A DNA stretch of 64,000 nt from Rhodobium gokarnense (GCF_025961475.1 NZ_JAOQNS010000001.1:124001-188000), one strand, 5' to 3'; counted from the first letter of the stretch, positions 49,139 to 58,557 are shown. Translations and numbers: made by a program. Notes: a model not told the origin generated them from the sequence alone.

Positions 49139-49239
49139 TGCCGCCTGTCCTTGGTTGGATCAGGTGAACCTAGGGCGCTTCGTTGTCGGATTGAAGGCAT
49201 CCTTCCGCGCGCGGTTGCCCGAAGGAAAAAGCCCGAGCC

Positions 49240-50004
49240 TCACGCGTCCTCGGTGTCGTCGGCGCTTTCCGCGCCTTCCATGATCATTTTCGCCAGCGCG
49301 TCGGCCGAGACGCCCTCCAGGGACAGGGACGTGACCGCCCGGCCGCCCTTCAGGATCGTCGCGCGGTCGGCGACGGCGACCACGTCGGCCATGTTGTGGC
49401 TGATGAGGAGGACGGTGGCGCCGCGGTTGCGCAGCTCGTTGATCAGCCGGACGACCTCCTGGGTCTCGCGGACGCCCAGCGCCGCCGTCGGCTCGTCCAT
49501 GATGATGATCTCGGCGTTCCAGCGCAGGGCCCTTGCGATCGCGACGGCCTGGCGCTGGCCGCCGGAAAGGGCTTCTACCGGCTTGGTCATGTCGGTCATG
49601 ACCGAGTTCATCTTGGCGAGGATCTCCCGCGCGCCGCGCATCATCGCCCGCTTCTGCAGGATCGGGATGCCGGCAAAGCGGACGCGCAGTTCGGAGCCAA
49701 GATAGATGTTCTGGTAGATGGCCATGGCTGGCGCCAGGCCGAGATCCTGATGGATGGTGGCGATGCCCGCGGCGAGCGCATCCTGGGGGTCGTCGAAGGC
49801 GACGGGCGTGCCGCGCACTTCGATGGTTCCCGCGTCCGGCGTCTCGACGCCCGCGATCAGCTTGATGAGCGTCGACTTGCCGGCGCCGTTGTCGCCGCAA
49901 ATCGCATGCACTTCGCCGGCGGTTACCGAAAGGTCGGCGCCGCGGAGGGCGGTGACCGCACCGTACTTCTTGAAGGCGCCCTGGACGGAAAGGATCTGGG
50001 TCAT
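49240..50004 (-). CDS. Sugar ABC transporter ATP-binding protein, single-domain (FrcA-like)
   Basis: The 254-residue protein has only one ABC domain: Walker A G-D-N-G-A-G-K-S-T near residue 38, signature L-S-G-G-Q-R-Q-A-V-A, and Walker B I-I-M-D-E-P-T-A. Single-domain ATPases of this kind serve fructose/ribose-type importers in rhizobia. It follows its binding protein and permease, so the three genes make a complete importer if the permease and the ATPase are homodimers. Confidence 0.93.
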   Translation of the reverse strand: MTQILSVQGAFKKYGAVTALRGADLSVTAGEVHAICGDNGAGKSTLIKLIAGVETPDAGTIEVRGTPVAFDDPQDALAAGIATIHQDLGLAPAMAIYQNIYLGSELRVRFAGIPILQKRAMMRGAREILAKMNSVMTDMTKPVEALSGGQRQAVAIARALRWNAEIIIMDEPTAALGVRETQEVVRLINELRNRGATVLLISHNMADVVAVADRATILKGGRAVTSLSLEGVSADALAKMIMEGAESADDTEDA

Positions 50005-50013
50005 GGGAATGCA

Positions 50014-50035
50014 GCGGGCGACCGAAGCCGCCCGC
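50014..50035 (-). promoter_or_regulatory. Intra-operon hairpin after the substrate-binding protein gene
   Basis: Read on the minus strand, GCGGGCGGC and GTCGCCCGC form a nine-pair stem (one G-T wobble) closed by a TTCG tetraloop, a very stable C(UUCG)G cap in RNA. It lies 11 bases after the binding-protein stop and nine before the ATPase start. Confidence 0.75.
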
Positions 50036-50046
50036 CTGTCCGCTTT

Positions 50047-50988
50047 CTAGTCGAGATACTTGTCGACATTGGCCGCGTCGACCAGTTCGGCGTCCAGGAA
50101 GAGGTAGGGGCCGGAGGTGATGGTCGCCTTGTCGGCGCCGTCGACGGCGATCTTCTGCATGGCATCGACGGCCGCCTCGCCCATCTTCTCGAACGGAATG
50201 GCGACGGTCGCCATCAGCATGGAGTCCGGGTCCTTGATCCGGCGATAGGTCTCCGCGCCGCCGTCGATGGAGACGAGGACGACGTCGCCCTTGTTCATGC
50301 CCTGCTCCTTCAGGAGATCATCGATGATGAAGGCCTGACCGTCGAAGGAGGCCCAGATGCCTTTAAAATTACCGGCGTTCTGGAGGATGAGCGCGCTCAT
50401 GCCGCTGCGCACGTCCTCGCGCCAGCTCTTGGTGCGGGCCATGGAGTGGGTGCCGACGACTTCGACGCCGGTGTTCTCCGACAGCACCACGTCGAGCATC
50501 TTGCCGCGCACGCGGGTGCCGACGTTGGATTCAAAGCGCTGGGTGAGGATCGGACCCTGGTAGCCGATCTGGCCGAGGAGGTACAGCGCGGCCGAGGCGC
50601 CGACGGCGTATTCGTTGACCTGGACGTCCATCAGGGCGTGCGGGCTGGCGCCGCTCATGACGGTGATCAGCGGAATGCCGGCTTCCTTGACGGCGGCCAT
50701 CTGGGCGTCGAATTCGACGGGCTTCGACATGGCGAGAATGATGCCGTCGACGCCGCGCTGGACGAGGTTCTCGATCTGCTCGGCGTGGGTCGGCAGGGTG
50801 CCGTTGGAATTCAGCACGGTGACGTCCCAGCCCTTCTCCTTGGCGGCGGCCTCCACGGCGTTGGCGACGCGGGCGTGGGTCTCCGACGACATCTGGAAGG
50901 CGACGACGCCGATTTCAAAGGCGTTGGCGGCGGCGGACTGGGCGAGCAGCGCCGCTGCCGCGGCAAGCCCGATGAGGGTTTTCTTCAT
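50047..50988 (-). CDS. ABC transporter sugar-binding protein (ribose-type)
   Basis: The 313-residue protein has a signal peptide (M-K-K-T-L-I-G-L-A-A-A-A-A-L-L-A, cleavage near residue 23) and the Peripla_BP_4 fold (P-V-E-F-D-A-Q-M-A-A-V, V-S-I-D-G-G-A-E-T-Y). It lies between the permease and the ATPase genes of the same importer, which is a normal order for this family. A GGAGAAACC ribosome site precedes the ATG. Confidence 0.92.
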   Translation of the reverse strand: MKKTLIGLAAAAALLAQSAAANAFEIGVVAFQMSSETHARVANAVEAAAKEKGWDVTVLNSNGTLPTHAEQIENLVQRGVDGIILAMSKPVEFDAQMAAVKEAGIPLITVMSGASPHALMDVQVNEYAVGASAALYLLGQIGYQGPILTQRFESNVGTRVRGKMLDVVLSENTGVEVVGTHSMARTKSWREDVRSGMSALILQNAGNFKGIWASFDGQAFIIDDLLKEQGMNKGDVVLVSIDGGAETYRRIKDPDSMLMATVAIPFEKMGEAAVDAMQKIAVDGADKATITSGPYLFLDAELVDAANVDKYLD

Positions 50989-51011
50989 TTGGTTTCTCCT
51001 TCTGGAATTTA

Positions 51012-51959
51012 TCAGACCGAGAACGCGGCCTTCTTGAGCACGCTGGCGGATACGCCGACCGAGCCGATGACGATGACACCGAGCATGATGTCCTGGAGGT
51101 AATAGGGAGCGCCGAAGAGCACGAGGCCGTTGGCGAGAACGGCGAGGATCAGGGCGCCGACGAAGCTGCCGGCGATGTTCGGCCGGCCGGGGTCGAACAT
51201 GGTCATGCCGAGGAGCACGGCGGCGATGGCATTGAGGAGGAAGTCCCCGGCCATCTGCGGCGCCGCGGAACTGAGGTTCGCGACAAGGAGGACGGCGGCG
51301 GCGCCTGCGGCCGCTCCGGAAAGGGTCAGGCCGAGGAGCTTCATGCGCTTGGTGGCGATGCCGGCGCGGTGGGCCGCGCCCTCGGCCTCGCCGGTCGCCT
51401 GCATGTGGACGCCGAGGGGCGTCAGCCGGGTGACGAACCAGGAAATGGCGACGATCGCGAACATGATGAGGACGAGGAGCGGAATGCCGAGGAGCTTGCC
51501 GCGGGCAAGGGCGAGGAAGTTCGCATCGAAGCGGCCGACGAAGGCAACGCCGCCGGTGACCATGAAGGCGGTGCCGGTGGCGATCGAGGCAGTCCCCAGG
51601 GTGGCGATCAGCGAGGGTACCTTGATTGCGGTCACCAGGAGCCCGTTCACAAGTCCGCCGATTGTGCCGATGGCGAGGCCGGCGGCGACGGCGATGAGCC
51701 AGGACGTGTCGGAATGGAGGAGCCAGCCGACGATCACGGCGGCAAGGCTGGCGATGCTGGCAAAGGAGAGGTCGAGCTCCGACGTCAGAAGCGCGAAGGT
51801 GAAGCCGCAGGCAAAGATCGCCAGAAAGCTCGCCTGCTTCAGCACGGTCAAGAGGTTCGCCGGCGAGGCGAAATTGCGCGCGAACAGCAGGAAGACGACG
51901 AACAGGGCGAGGCCGGAAAGGGCGGTGCCGTATTTGGCGACGAGCTGCTTCATCGGCAC
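51012..51959 (-). CDS. Ribose-type ABC transporter permease
   Basis: The 315-residue RbsC-type permease has about nine helices and the L-L-T-S-E-L-D-L-S-F-A-S motif near residue 60. It is the only permease of this importer, so it probably forms a homodimer. M1 or M3 could be the start. It begins 48 bp after the kinase stop. Confidence 0.92.
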   Translation of the reverse strand: MPMKQLVAKYGTALSGLALFVVFLLFARNFASPANLLTVLKQASFLAIFACGFTFALLTSELDLSFASIASLAAVIVGWLLHSDTSWLIAVAAGLAIGTIGGLVNGLLVTAIKVPSLIATLGTASIATGTAFMVTGGVAFVGRFDANFLALARGKLLGIPLLVLIMFAIVAISWFVTRLTPLGVHMQATGEAEGAAHRAGIATKRMKLLGLTLSGAAAGAAAVLLVANLSSAAPQMAGDFLLNAIAAVLLGMTMFDPGRPNIAGSFVGALILAVLANGLVLFGAPYYLQDIMLGVIVIGSVGVSASVLKKAAFSV

Positions 51960-52007
51960 GGCCTTTGTCTCGTGGCGGCGAACGGGGAGGGCATCATCGG
52001 CTGGATA

Positions 52008-53492
52008 TCATGTGGGCCGGCCGCTTGCGAGGCCGGTGAGCTTGCGGGAGATCGTCGTCACCGTATCGAAGCTTTCAAGGAAAAGCTCGTATAGCAAATC
52101 CATCCGCTCGCGGCGATCGGGGCTTGGGTCAAAGCGAACGGTCTTGTGGGCGAGCGCGGTCGCGGCCTCGGCAAGGCTTGCCCTTCGGCCGCCCGCGACC
52201 CGGGCAAGGGCGAGGCAGCCCATCAGGCCGGCCTCGGGGTCTTCGGAAACGATGACCGGGCGGTTCAGCATGTCGGCGCGGATCTGCGGCCATTCGGGTA
52301 CGCGTGCGCCGCCGCCGGCGAGGAACACCTCATTCGCCCGGATTCCCGCCGCGCTTTCCGCCAGCTCCAGGGTCCGCCTGTTCACCATCGCAATGCCTTC
52401 CATGGCCGCGCGCACCATATCGCCGCGTCCGTGTTCGGAGGATAGGCCATAAAACGCCGCGGCGAGGTTTTCGTCCCAGAACGGCACCCGCTCGCCGAAG
52501 AGGAACGGATGGAAGAGCAGGGGGCGGGGCGAGGGCGGTTCGGCCAAAAGCGCAGCAATGGCGTCAGCCGTGTTTCCGGTGCCGAGCCCAATGCGGTCGA
52601 GCAGCCAGTCGAGCACGTTGGCGCCGTTGAGGCCGGGTCCGCCGATGTGCCAGATGTCGCCCCAGTCGAGGGTGATGAGGCCCTCGGCGCTCGCCGGGCG
52701 GTCGGTCATCAGGCCGAACACCTCGCTCGACCCGGAGATGCAATAGGCGCTGCCGGGGTTCATGGCGCCGATGCCGGCGACCGCCGACCAGGTGTCGTGG
52801 GAGCCGCAACAGACCGTGGCGCCGGCAAGGAGACCCAACGCGCCGGGCAATCCCTCCCGAACCGTGCCGACCCGGTCCCAGGGCTGGCCGATGGGGGGCA
52901 GTACGTCCGGCAGGCCGAGCGCCGCGGCGAGGGAGGCGGGGCCACCGTCATAGGACGCGATCAACCGGGCCTCGGAGATCCGGTCGGTCATCTTCTCGCC
53001 GGTGAGGCGGAAGGTGAGGTAGTCCTTGGGTTCGAGGATCGCGTTCAGCCGTGCGGCGGCGTCCGGCTCGTGGTCCTTCAGCCAGGCAAGCCTTGCGGCG
53101 GGATGGTAGGCGTTTAGGTTCGCCGCCTCGGGGATGCGCGAGGGATCGAGCTTTTCTCTGGCTTCAAGGGCCACCCGCTCGGCGCGCCGGTCTCTGAAGC
53201 CGATGGCCGGCCGGATCGGGTTTCCGGCTTCGTCCAGAAAGACCTGGGTGCGGGTCATGCCGCAGATTGCCACCGCGCCCGTGTCGGCAAGGGCCGTTCG
53301 TGCGGTCTCGGCGATCTCGGCAACGGCCGCTTCCAGCAGGCGCCACCACTCGTCGGGGTCCTGTTCCGACGAGACCTCGTCCGGCCGAGAGAAACCTGCC
53401 GGGAGGCGCGCGCTCGCCAGGATCCGGTCCGTTCCATCATAGAGCCGCGCCTTCAGGGCGGACCCGCCGAGATCGATTGCCAATATGTTCAC
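52008..53492 (-). CDS. FGGY-family carbohydrate kinase (xylulokinase-like)
   Basis: The 494-residue protein has the two actin-like halves of FGGY kinases. A-I-D-L-G-G-S-A-L-K opens the first, C-G-M-T-R-T-Q-V-F is the substrate-side motif, and the adenosine motif F-L-A-G-G-G-A-R occurs near residue 390. It would phosphorylate a sugar or polyol brought in by the adjacent ribose-type importer. The sequence does not identify which one. It is the second FGGY kinase in the locus. Confidence 0.9.
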   Translation of the reverse strand: MNILAIDLGGSALKARLYDGTDRILASARLPAGFSRPDEVSSEQDPDEWWRLLEAAVAEIAETARTALADTGAVAICGMTRTQVFLDEAGNPIRPAIGFRDRRAERVALEAREKLDPSRIPEAANLNAYHPAARLAWLKDHEPDAAARLNAILEPKDYLTFRLTGEKMTDRISEARLIASYDGGPASLAAALGLPDVLPPIGQPWDRVGTVREGLPGALGLLAGATVCCGSHDTWSAVAGIGAMNPGSAYCISGSSEVFGLMTDRPASAEGLITLDWGDIWHIGGPGLNGANVLDWLLDRIGLGTGNTADAIAALLAEPPSPRPLLFHPFLFGERVPFWDENLAAAFYGLSSEHGRGDMVRAAMEGIAMVNRRTLELAESAAGIRANEVFLAGGGARVPEWPQIRADMLNRPVIVSEDPEAGLMGCLALARVAGGRRASLAEAATALAHKTVRFDPSPDRRERMDLLYELFLESFDTVTTISRKLTGLASGRPT

Positions 53493-53615
53493 TGGACGCG
53501 CGCTTTCGGCCTCTCCCGGCGATCCTGCCGGTTTGACGCCTCACATATCCCCAAGCGGCATTGCTGTTCAACACGCCAGGCGTTGCGGAGGTGCCCTGAA
53601 AGCGAGGCGGGGATG

Positions 53616-54251
53616 TCAGGCCGCGCTGACGATGTCGAGCACTTCGTCCAGTGCCGCGATCGTGCGGTCGGCATCGCCGACATCGACCGGGGAGGCGGCA
53701 AAGCCGACGGAGACGACGCCGGCTGCGCGCGCCGAGGCGATGCCGGAGGGGCTGTCCTCGATGGAGAGGACCTCGGACGGGGCAAGGCCGAGGCGTTCGG
53801 CGACCACACGATAGGGGGCGGGATCGGGCTTGCCGGCCGGCACGTCGTCGAGGGACAGGGAAAACCGCATCAGGCCGGCGACGCCGAGGGCTTTCAAATT
53901 CGTGTCGACGACGATGCGGTTGGAATTGGAAACGGCGACCTGGGGGATGCCGCGATCGGCGAGCGCCCGCACGGTTTCGGCCGCCCCGGGGATCGGCTTG
54001 AGGCTGTCGGCGTTGCGCTGGTAGTGCTCGTTGAGGACGATGATCCACCGATCCCGGGAAAGGCTCCAGGGGAAGCGATCCTTCAGCGCGTCCCAGACGC
54101 CGTAGAGATTGACGCCGACGAAGCGGTCGTCGGGAAGGTCGGAGATGTCGACGCCATAGGCCGCGCAGGTCGCCAGCAGGGCCTTCAGGTGCAGCGGTTC
54201 GCTGTCGACGAGGGTCCCGTCGACGTCCCAGGCAACGGCGCGGATGGTCAT
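53616..54251 (-). CDS. HAD-family phosphatase/phosphomutase (beta-PGM-like)
   Basis: The 211-residue protein has HAD motif I D-V-D-G-T-L-V-D-S (nucleophile Asp9), motif II S-N-S-N-R, a motif III Lys in G-K-P-D-P, and motif IV I-E-D-S-P-S-G near residue 168. A helical cap of the beta-phosphoglucomutase type lies between motifs I and II. Sugar-phosphate phosphatase or mutase is likely. It overlaps the upstream kinase gene by four bases. Confidence 0.9.
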   Translation of the reverse strand: MTIRAVAWDVDGTLVDSEPLHLKALLATCAAYGVDISDLPDDRFVGVNLYGVWDALKDRFPWSLSRDRWIIVLNEHYQRNADSLKPIPGAAETVRALADRGIPQVAVSNSNRIVVDTNLKALGVAGLMRFSLSLDDVPAGKPDPAPYRVVAERLGLAPSEVLSIEDSPSGIASARAAGVVSVGFAASPVDVGDADRTIAALDEVLDIVSAA

Positions 54252-55759
54252 TGGGCAAGCGTCCGGCGGGCGGACGCGAGCGCCTCATAGTTGGCGCGGA
54301 AGCGCGCATAGCCGGCGTCATAGAGGTCGGCGTTAGCCGGGTCCGGCTCGACGCGCTCGCCATAGGAGACGAATTTCGAGACCCCGTCCCAGTCGTCGGT
54401 CAGGCCGGCGCCGATGGCGGCCATCCAGGCCGCGCCGAGGCACGAACCGGGATGGCCGACGAGCAACTGCACCGGATGCTGGAGGACGTCGGCGCAGATC
54501 TGCATCCACAGGCGCGAACCCGACCCGCCGTCTGAGGCGAGGTAGCTGAGGGTCGGGTGGCCGATATCGTTGAAGACCTCGATGTGGTGGCGCAGCGCAT
54601 AGGCGTAGCTCTCAAGCAATGCGCGCCAGACATGGCGGATGTCGTGGTTGAGGCTGAGGCCGTTGATGACACCGCGGGCGTCCGGATCGTGCAGCGGCGT
54701 CTTCTCGCCGAGGAAATAGGGGATGATCTCGACGCCGTCGGCCGCGGGGGGCGTCTCCGCCGCGATCGCATCGAGGTGCTGGTGCAGGGTGAGGTCGGCG
54801 CCAGCGGCCGCCTCCGCCTCGCCGCGGGCGAATTTTTCCGCGAACCAGTTGAGCGCCGAGCCGCCGGTCGCCATGCAGCCATTGGGCATGAAGAGGCCCG
54901 GGATCAGGTGCCGGTCGAGGAACATGCGCGGATCGGGCCTGGCCTCTTCCGAGGCCAGCATGATGTCGATGGCCCCGCCGAACTTCAGAAGAACGTCGCC
55001 GGGCTTCGTGATGCCGGCGGCATAGGCCGAGGCGATGTGATCGGCCGCGCCGCCGACGACCGGAATGCCTTCGGGCAGGCCGGTCGCCTTCGCAGCAGAC
55101 GCGCTGACGGGGCCGAGGACCTCGTGGCAGCCGATCTGGCGTGGCACGGCGGAGCGGGGGATATGGGCCAGCGCGATGAGGTCGTCGGCAAGGTCGCCGG
55201 TCGAAAGATCGACGAAGCCGGCCTCCAGGGCCCAGTTCTGCTCCACGGCCTTCATGCCCGTCAGCCGCCAGTTGATGTAGTCGTAGGAGCCGAAGACGGT
55301 GTCGATGCCGGCAAAGACGTCCGGCTCGTGCTTTTCGATCCAGCGCAGCTTGGCGGCGACGAGCTGCTGGTTGATGCCGTTGCCGGCCTTCCGGACGAAC
55401 TCGGCCTCGGGGACCTCCGCGGCGAGTTCGCTCACTTCCTTGCCGCAGCGGCCGTCGCTTTGCTGGATCGAGGGACGCAGGAGGCGGTCCTCACGGTCGA
55501 GCAGAACGACGGCCGGCAGCATTCCGGTGACGCCGACGGCGACGATGTCGGCGGCCCTAATGCCGGCCTCGGCGATCAGGTCGGGCACGATCCCGGCGAC
55601 GTTCTCCCACCATTCCTCCGGGTTCTCCTCCGCCCAGCCCTGTCTGGGCGAGGAGAAGGTGACCGGGCGGGAGGTCTTTGCCAGCACCGTGTCCGGCAGG
55701 GAGATCAGGATGCCGATCGTCGACGTGGTGCCGATGTCGAGGCCGAGGACGCATGCCAT
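54248..55759 (-). CDS. FGGY-family carbohydrate kinase
   Basis: The 503-residue FGGY kinase starts with L-G-L-D-I-G-T-T-S-T and has V-G-V-T-G-M-L-P, L-K-F-G-G-A-I-D and the nucleotide motif S-D-G-G-S-G-S-R-L-W-M-Q-I near residue 415. It is diverged from the second kinase 700 bp downstream, so the two probably act on different substrates or steps. It starts 12 bases after the BtpA-family stop. The sugar is unknown; xylulose-like sugars or polyols are typical. Confidence 0.9.
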   Translation of the reverse strand: MACVLGLDIGTTSTIGILISLPDTVLAKTSRPVTFSSPRQGWAEENPEEWWENVAGIVPDLIAEAGIRAADIVAVGVTGMLPAVVLLDREDRLLRPSIQQSDGRCGKEVSELAAEVPEAEFVRKAGNGINQQLVAAKLRWIEKHEPDVFAGIDTVFGSYDYINWRLTGMKAVEQNWALEAGFVDLSTGDLADDLIALAHIPRSAVPRQIGCHEVLGPVSASAAKATGLPEGIPVVGGAADHIASAYAAGITKPGDVLLKFGGAIDIMLASEEARPDPRMFLDRHLIPGLFMPNGCMATGGSALNWFAEKFARGEAEAAAGADLTLHQHLDAIAAETPPAADGVEIIPYFLGEKTPLHDPDARGVINGLSLNHDIRHVWRALLESYAYALRHHIEVFNDIGHPTLSYLASDGGSGSRLWMQICADVLQHPVQLLVGHPGSCLGAAWMAAIGAGLTDDWDGVSKFVSYGERVEPDPANADLYDAGYARFRANYEALASARRTLAQ

Positions 55760-55771
55760 GGCGCGGGGGCC

Positions 55772-56575
55772 CTATCTGACGGAGTTGACGACGTCCATGA
55801 AGCGCTTGACCCGCTCACCGTCGACCGAATTCCAGGTGTCGCCGTCGACCTTGAAATGGGTGCCGATGACGCAGCCGGAGGCGACCGACATGACGTCGCG
55901 GACGTTGTCGACGTTGACGCCGGTGTTGGCAAAGACCGGCACCATGCCCTCGACCGCCTCGGCGGCGGTGCGCAGGTCCGAGGCATCGGCCGGCTGGCCG
56001 GTGATCGGGCCGGAGACGAGGATGGCGTCGGCGAGGGACGAGAACACGGCGGACTTGGCGCGCAGGCCGATCGGCCGCTGGTCCAGCGAATGGGCGAACT
56101 CGGCGTTGATGTTGAAGAGCATCTTCATGTCGGTGCGGCCGAGGTTGCGGCGCAGGCGCGACGGGGTCGCGCAGTCGGGCGCCCAGACCCCCATGTCGGA
56201 GGCAAAGACGCCGGTGAAGATCTCGCGCACGAACGAGGCGCCGGTGGCCACGCCGATGGAGACGGTGGCGGTCGGATCCCAGAGATAGTTGACGCCGAAC
56301 GGGACCTTGAGGACCTGTTTGGCGGCGGCGACCACCGCGGTCATGGCGGCGATGCTTTCCGGCGTTGCTTTCAGCAGATAGGGCCGGTCGTTCTCGTTGC
56401 CGAACATGATCGCATCGACGCCGCCGGCCTGCAGCTTTTCGATGTCGCTGACGACGTCGTCGACGAGCTTCGCCATCCCGCCATCGGCATTATAGAGCGG
56501 CGAGCCGGGCAGCGCGCCGATATGCGCCATGGCGATCACGGCCTTCTTCTTGTCGCCGAAAAAGTCGAAAATCAT
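55772..56575 (-). CDS. BtpA/SgcQ-family TIM-barrel protein
   Basis: The 267-residue protein has the BtpA family pattern (PF03437): A-M-A-H-I-G-A-L-P-G-S-P, G-G-V-D-A-I-M-F-G-N-E-N-D-R-P-Y, P-F-G-V-N-Y-L-W-D-P and V-F-A-N-T-G-V. BtpA was first linked to photosystem I stability in cyanobacteria. Bacterial homologues such as SgcQ lie in sugar operons and may be sugar-phosphate enzymes. Here the neighbours (DeoR, two kinases, HAD) favour a sugar-pathway enzyme. An ATG with GAAGGAAAACC upstream was chosen. The longer frame runs back into the deoR region. Confidence 0.88.
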   Translation of the reverse strand: MIFDFFGDKKKAVIAMAHIGALPGSPLYNADGGMAKLVDDVVSDIEKLQAGGVDAIMFGNENDRPYLLKATPESIAAMTAVVAAAKQVLKVPFGVNYLWDPTATVSIGVATGASFVREIFTGVFASDMGVWAPDCATPSRLRRNLGRTDMKMLFNINAEFAHSLDQRPIGLRAKSAVFSSLADAILVSGPITGQPADASDLRTAAEAVEGMVPVFANTGVNVDNVRDVMSVASGCVIGTHFKVDGDTWNSVDGERVKRFMDVVNSVR

Positions 56576-56610
56576 CTGGTTTTCCTTCGTTCTTGGTCTT
56601 TTCGTGGTCG

Positions 56611-57399
56611 TCAGCCGGCGATCTCGACGCGCACGCCGGCATCGGCCAGCGCATCGGCGAGCGGTTCGGGCGGGCGGGCGTCGGTGACGAGGACGTCGAT
56701 CTCGCCCATGCTGGCGACGAGGGCGACGGACATGCGCTCGAATTTCGAGCTGTCGAGGAGGACGACGGATTGCTCGGAGCGGGCGATCAGGGTGCGCTTG
56801 ATCTCCGCGTCGGCGAGCGAATAGTCGAAGAACCCCTCGGTGGAGAGGCTGGAGACGCCGATAAAGGCGATGTCGAAATAATAGCCGTTGAGGTAGTGGG
56901 CGGCCCGGGCGCCGATCAGCGAGGGCTCGGTGCCGGAAACCTGTCCGCCTGGCATGTAGACGTCGGGCGTTGCGGCGCTCAGATGGCCGGCGATCTTCAG
57001 GCTGTTGGTGAAGATGTTGACGGCGACGTCTTGCAGCAGGTCGGCGAGCTCGAAGGTCGAGGTGCCGATATCGAGGGCGATGCTTGTCCCCGGATCGATC
57101 ATCTGGACCGCGCGCCGGGCGATCGCCTGCTTGGCCGCCCTGTTGCGGGTGGCGCGGGCATCGACGCTCGGCTCCACCAGATCGACGGTGAGGCCGCCGG
57201 AGCGCTCCAGCGAGACCGCGCCGCCATGGGTGCGCACCAGGACGTTCTGCTCGGCGAGCTGGTCTAGGTCGCGGCGCAGGGTCATTTCGGAGACGCGGCA
57301 GAGATCGGCCATGCCCGGTACGGTCACGAAGCCCTCGGCCTGGACGGTTTCCAGGATGAGCTTGTGCCTTTGCACCGCTGGCATTTTGACGTCCGGCAT
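56611..57399 (-). CDS. DeoR/GlpR-family transcriptional regulator
   Basis: The 262-residue protein has an N-terminal DeoR HTH (Q-A-E-G-F-V-T-V-P-G-M-A-D-L-C-R-V-S-E-M-T, L-R-R-D-L) and a DeoRC sensor domain that normally binds a phosphorylated sugar (I-A-L-D-I-G-T-S-T near residue 108). It is the first gene of the minus-strand run and is divergent from the dehydrogenase and MalFGK-type importer, so it probably controls both directions. Confidence 0.94.
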   Translation of the reverse strand: MPDVKMPAVQRHKLILETVQAEGFVTVPGMADLCRVSEMTLRRDLDQLAEQNVLVRTHGGAVSLERSGGLTVDLVEPSVDARATRNRAAKQAIARRAVQMIDPGTSIALDIGTSTFELADLLQDVAVNIFTNSLKIAGHLSAATPDVYMPGGQVSGTEPSLIGARAAHYLNGYYFDIAFIGVSSLSTEGFFDYSLADAEIKRTLIARSEQSVVLLDSSKFERMSVALVASMGEIDVLVTDARPPEPLADALADAGVRVEIAG

Positions 57400-57531
57400 G
57401 AAGGAGCACCCATTCCCGAGTTGTGCTTGGCCCGATTTGCACCAGGTCCGATCCGGCCTGATTTTTCCGCGGCCCGATATGTATCCGGTTTGTGCAATTT
57501 TGTTTGTTTGGTCAATCTAAAACAGAAAAAG

Positions 57532-57583
57532 CACATTTTCAAACGAAATGTGATTGATATGTGTTCGTTTATGTGAGAATGTG
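57532..57583. promoter_or_regulatory. Candidate DeoR operator region with interlocked repeats
   Basis: Two overlapping inverted repeats are present: CACATTT/AAATGTG (57532-57538, 57546-57552) and AAACGAA/TTCGTTT (57541-57547, 57564-57570). In addition, ATGTG occurs four times in direct orientation (starts at 57548, 57559, 57571 and 57579). The region lies 28 bp before the dehydrogenase ATG and 133 bp before deoR. Confidence 0.6.
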
Positions 57584-57610
57584 ACGCTATAACGACCGTG
57601 TGGGAACGAA

Positions 57611-58372
57611 ATGAACAAAACCGTCCTCATCACCGGGGCCGCCAACGGGATCGGCCTCGCCGCGGCCAGGGCTTTTGCCAAAAAGGGCTGCCGGCTCGCC
57701 CTGACCGACATCGATGCCGAGCGGCTCCAGGGCGTTGCTGCCGAGTTCGACGAGGGCACGGTTACAGCCAAAGTCGACGTGCGCGACAGGGCGACGATCG
57801 AGGCGGCGTTCGCCAAGGCCGGCGAAGCGTTCGGGACGATCGACATCGTCGTTGCCAATGCCGGCGTTTCCAGCATGAAGCGGGCGATCGACCTCACGGA
57901 AGAAGACTGGGACTTCAATGTCGACGTCAACGCCAAGGGCGTCTTCCTGACCAACCAGGCGGCGGTCCGGCATTTCCTCGCCAAAAAACACCCCGGCGTC
58001 ATCGTCAACACCGCCTCGCTGGCGGCCAAGGTCGGCGCGCCGTTCCTTGCCCATTATTCGGCGAGCAAGTTCGCCGTCGTCGGCTGGACACAGGCGCTCG
58101 CCCGCGAGCACGCCAGGGACGGCATCCGCGTCAACGCGGTCTGCCCGGGCTTCGTGCGCACCCCCATGCAGGACCGCGAGGTCATCTGGGAAGCAAAGCT
58201 CGCCGGCTCGACGCCGGAGGCCGTGCGCCAGTCCTATATCGACCAGACGCCGCTCGGCCGGCTGGAGGAGCCCGAAGACGTCGCCGACGTCATCGTCTTC
58301 CTCGCCTCCGACGCGGCGCGGTTCATGACCGGCCAGGCGATCAACGTGACGGGCGGCGTCTACACGACTTGA
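57611..58372 (+). CDS. Short-chain dehydrogenase/reductase
   Basis: The 253-residue classical SDR has the cofactor motif T8-G-A-A-N-G-I-G15, N-A-G-V near residue 88, catalytic Tyr149-S-A-S-K153 and a preceding Ser in the T-A-S-L-A stretch. Asp at the end of strand 2 (L-T-D-I-D) favours NAD over NADP. It probably oxidises an imported polyol or sugar. It is divergent from deoR and precedes an importer. Confidence 0.93.
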   Translation: MNKTVLITGAANGIGLAAARAFAKKGCRLALTDIDAERLQGVAAEFDEGTVTAKVDVRDRATIEAAFAKAGEAFGTIDIVVANAGVSSMKRAIDLTEEDWDFNVDVNAKGVFLTNQAAVRHFLAKKHPGVIVNTASLAAKVGAPFLAHYSASKFAVVGWTQALAREHARDGIRVNAVCPGFVRTPMQDREVIWEAKLAGSTPEAVRQSYIDQTPLGRLEEPEDVADVIVFLASDAARFMTGQAINVTGGVYTT

Positions 58373-58557
58373 GGAGGCCGGCAGGACAACAGAACACCTC
58401 AAAAAACAAGAGTGCCGCATGTGACGGACGGCACCGGGGAGAAGGCGGAGAGAAAGGCACCATCGAGAGCCCGACGGGCGCATCCTAAGCGTCTTTTGGA
58501 GGAGCGCGGCCCGCAAGACGGCCGCCGGAACAGACGCTGTCAGCGAAAGGAAAAGCG

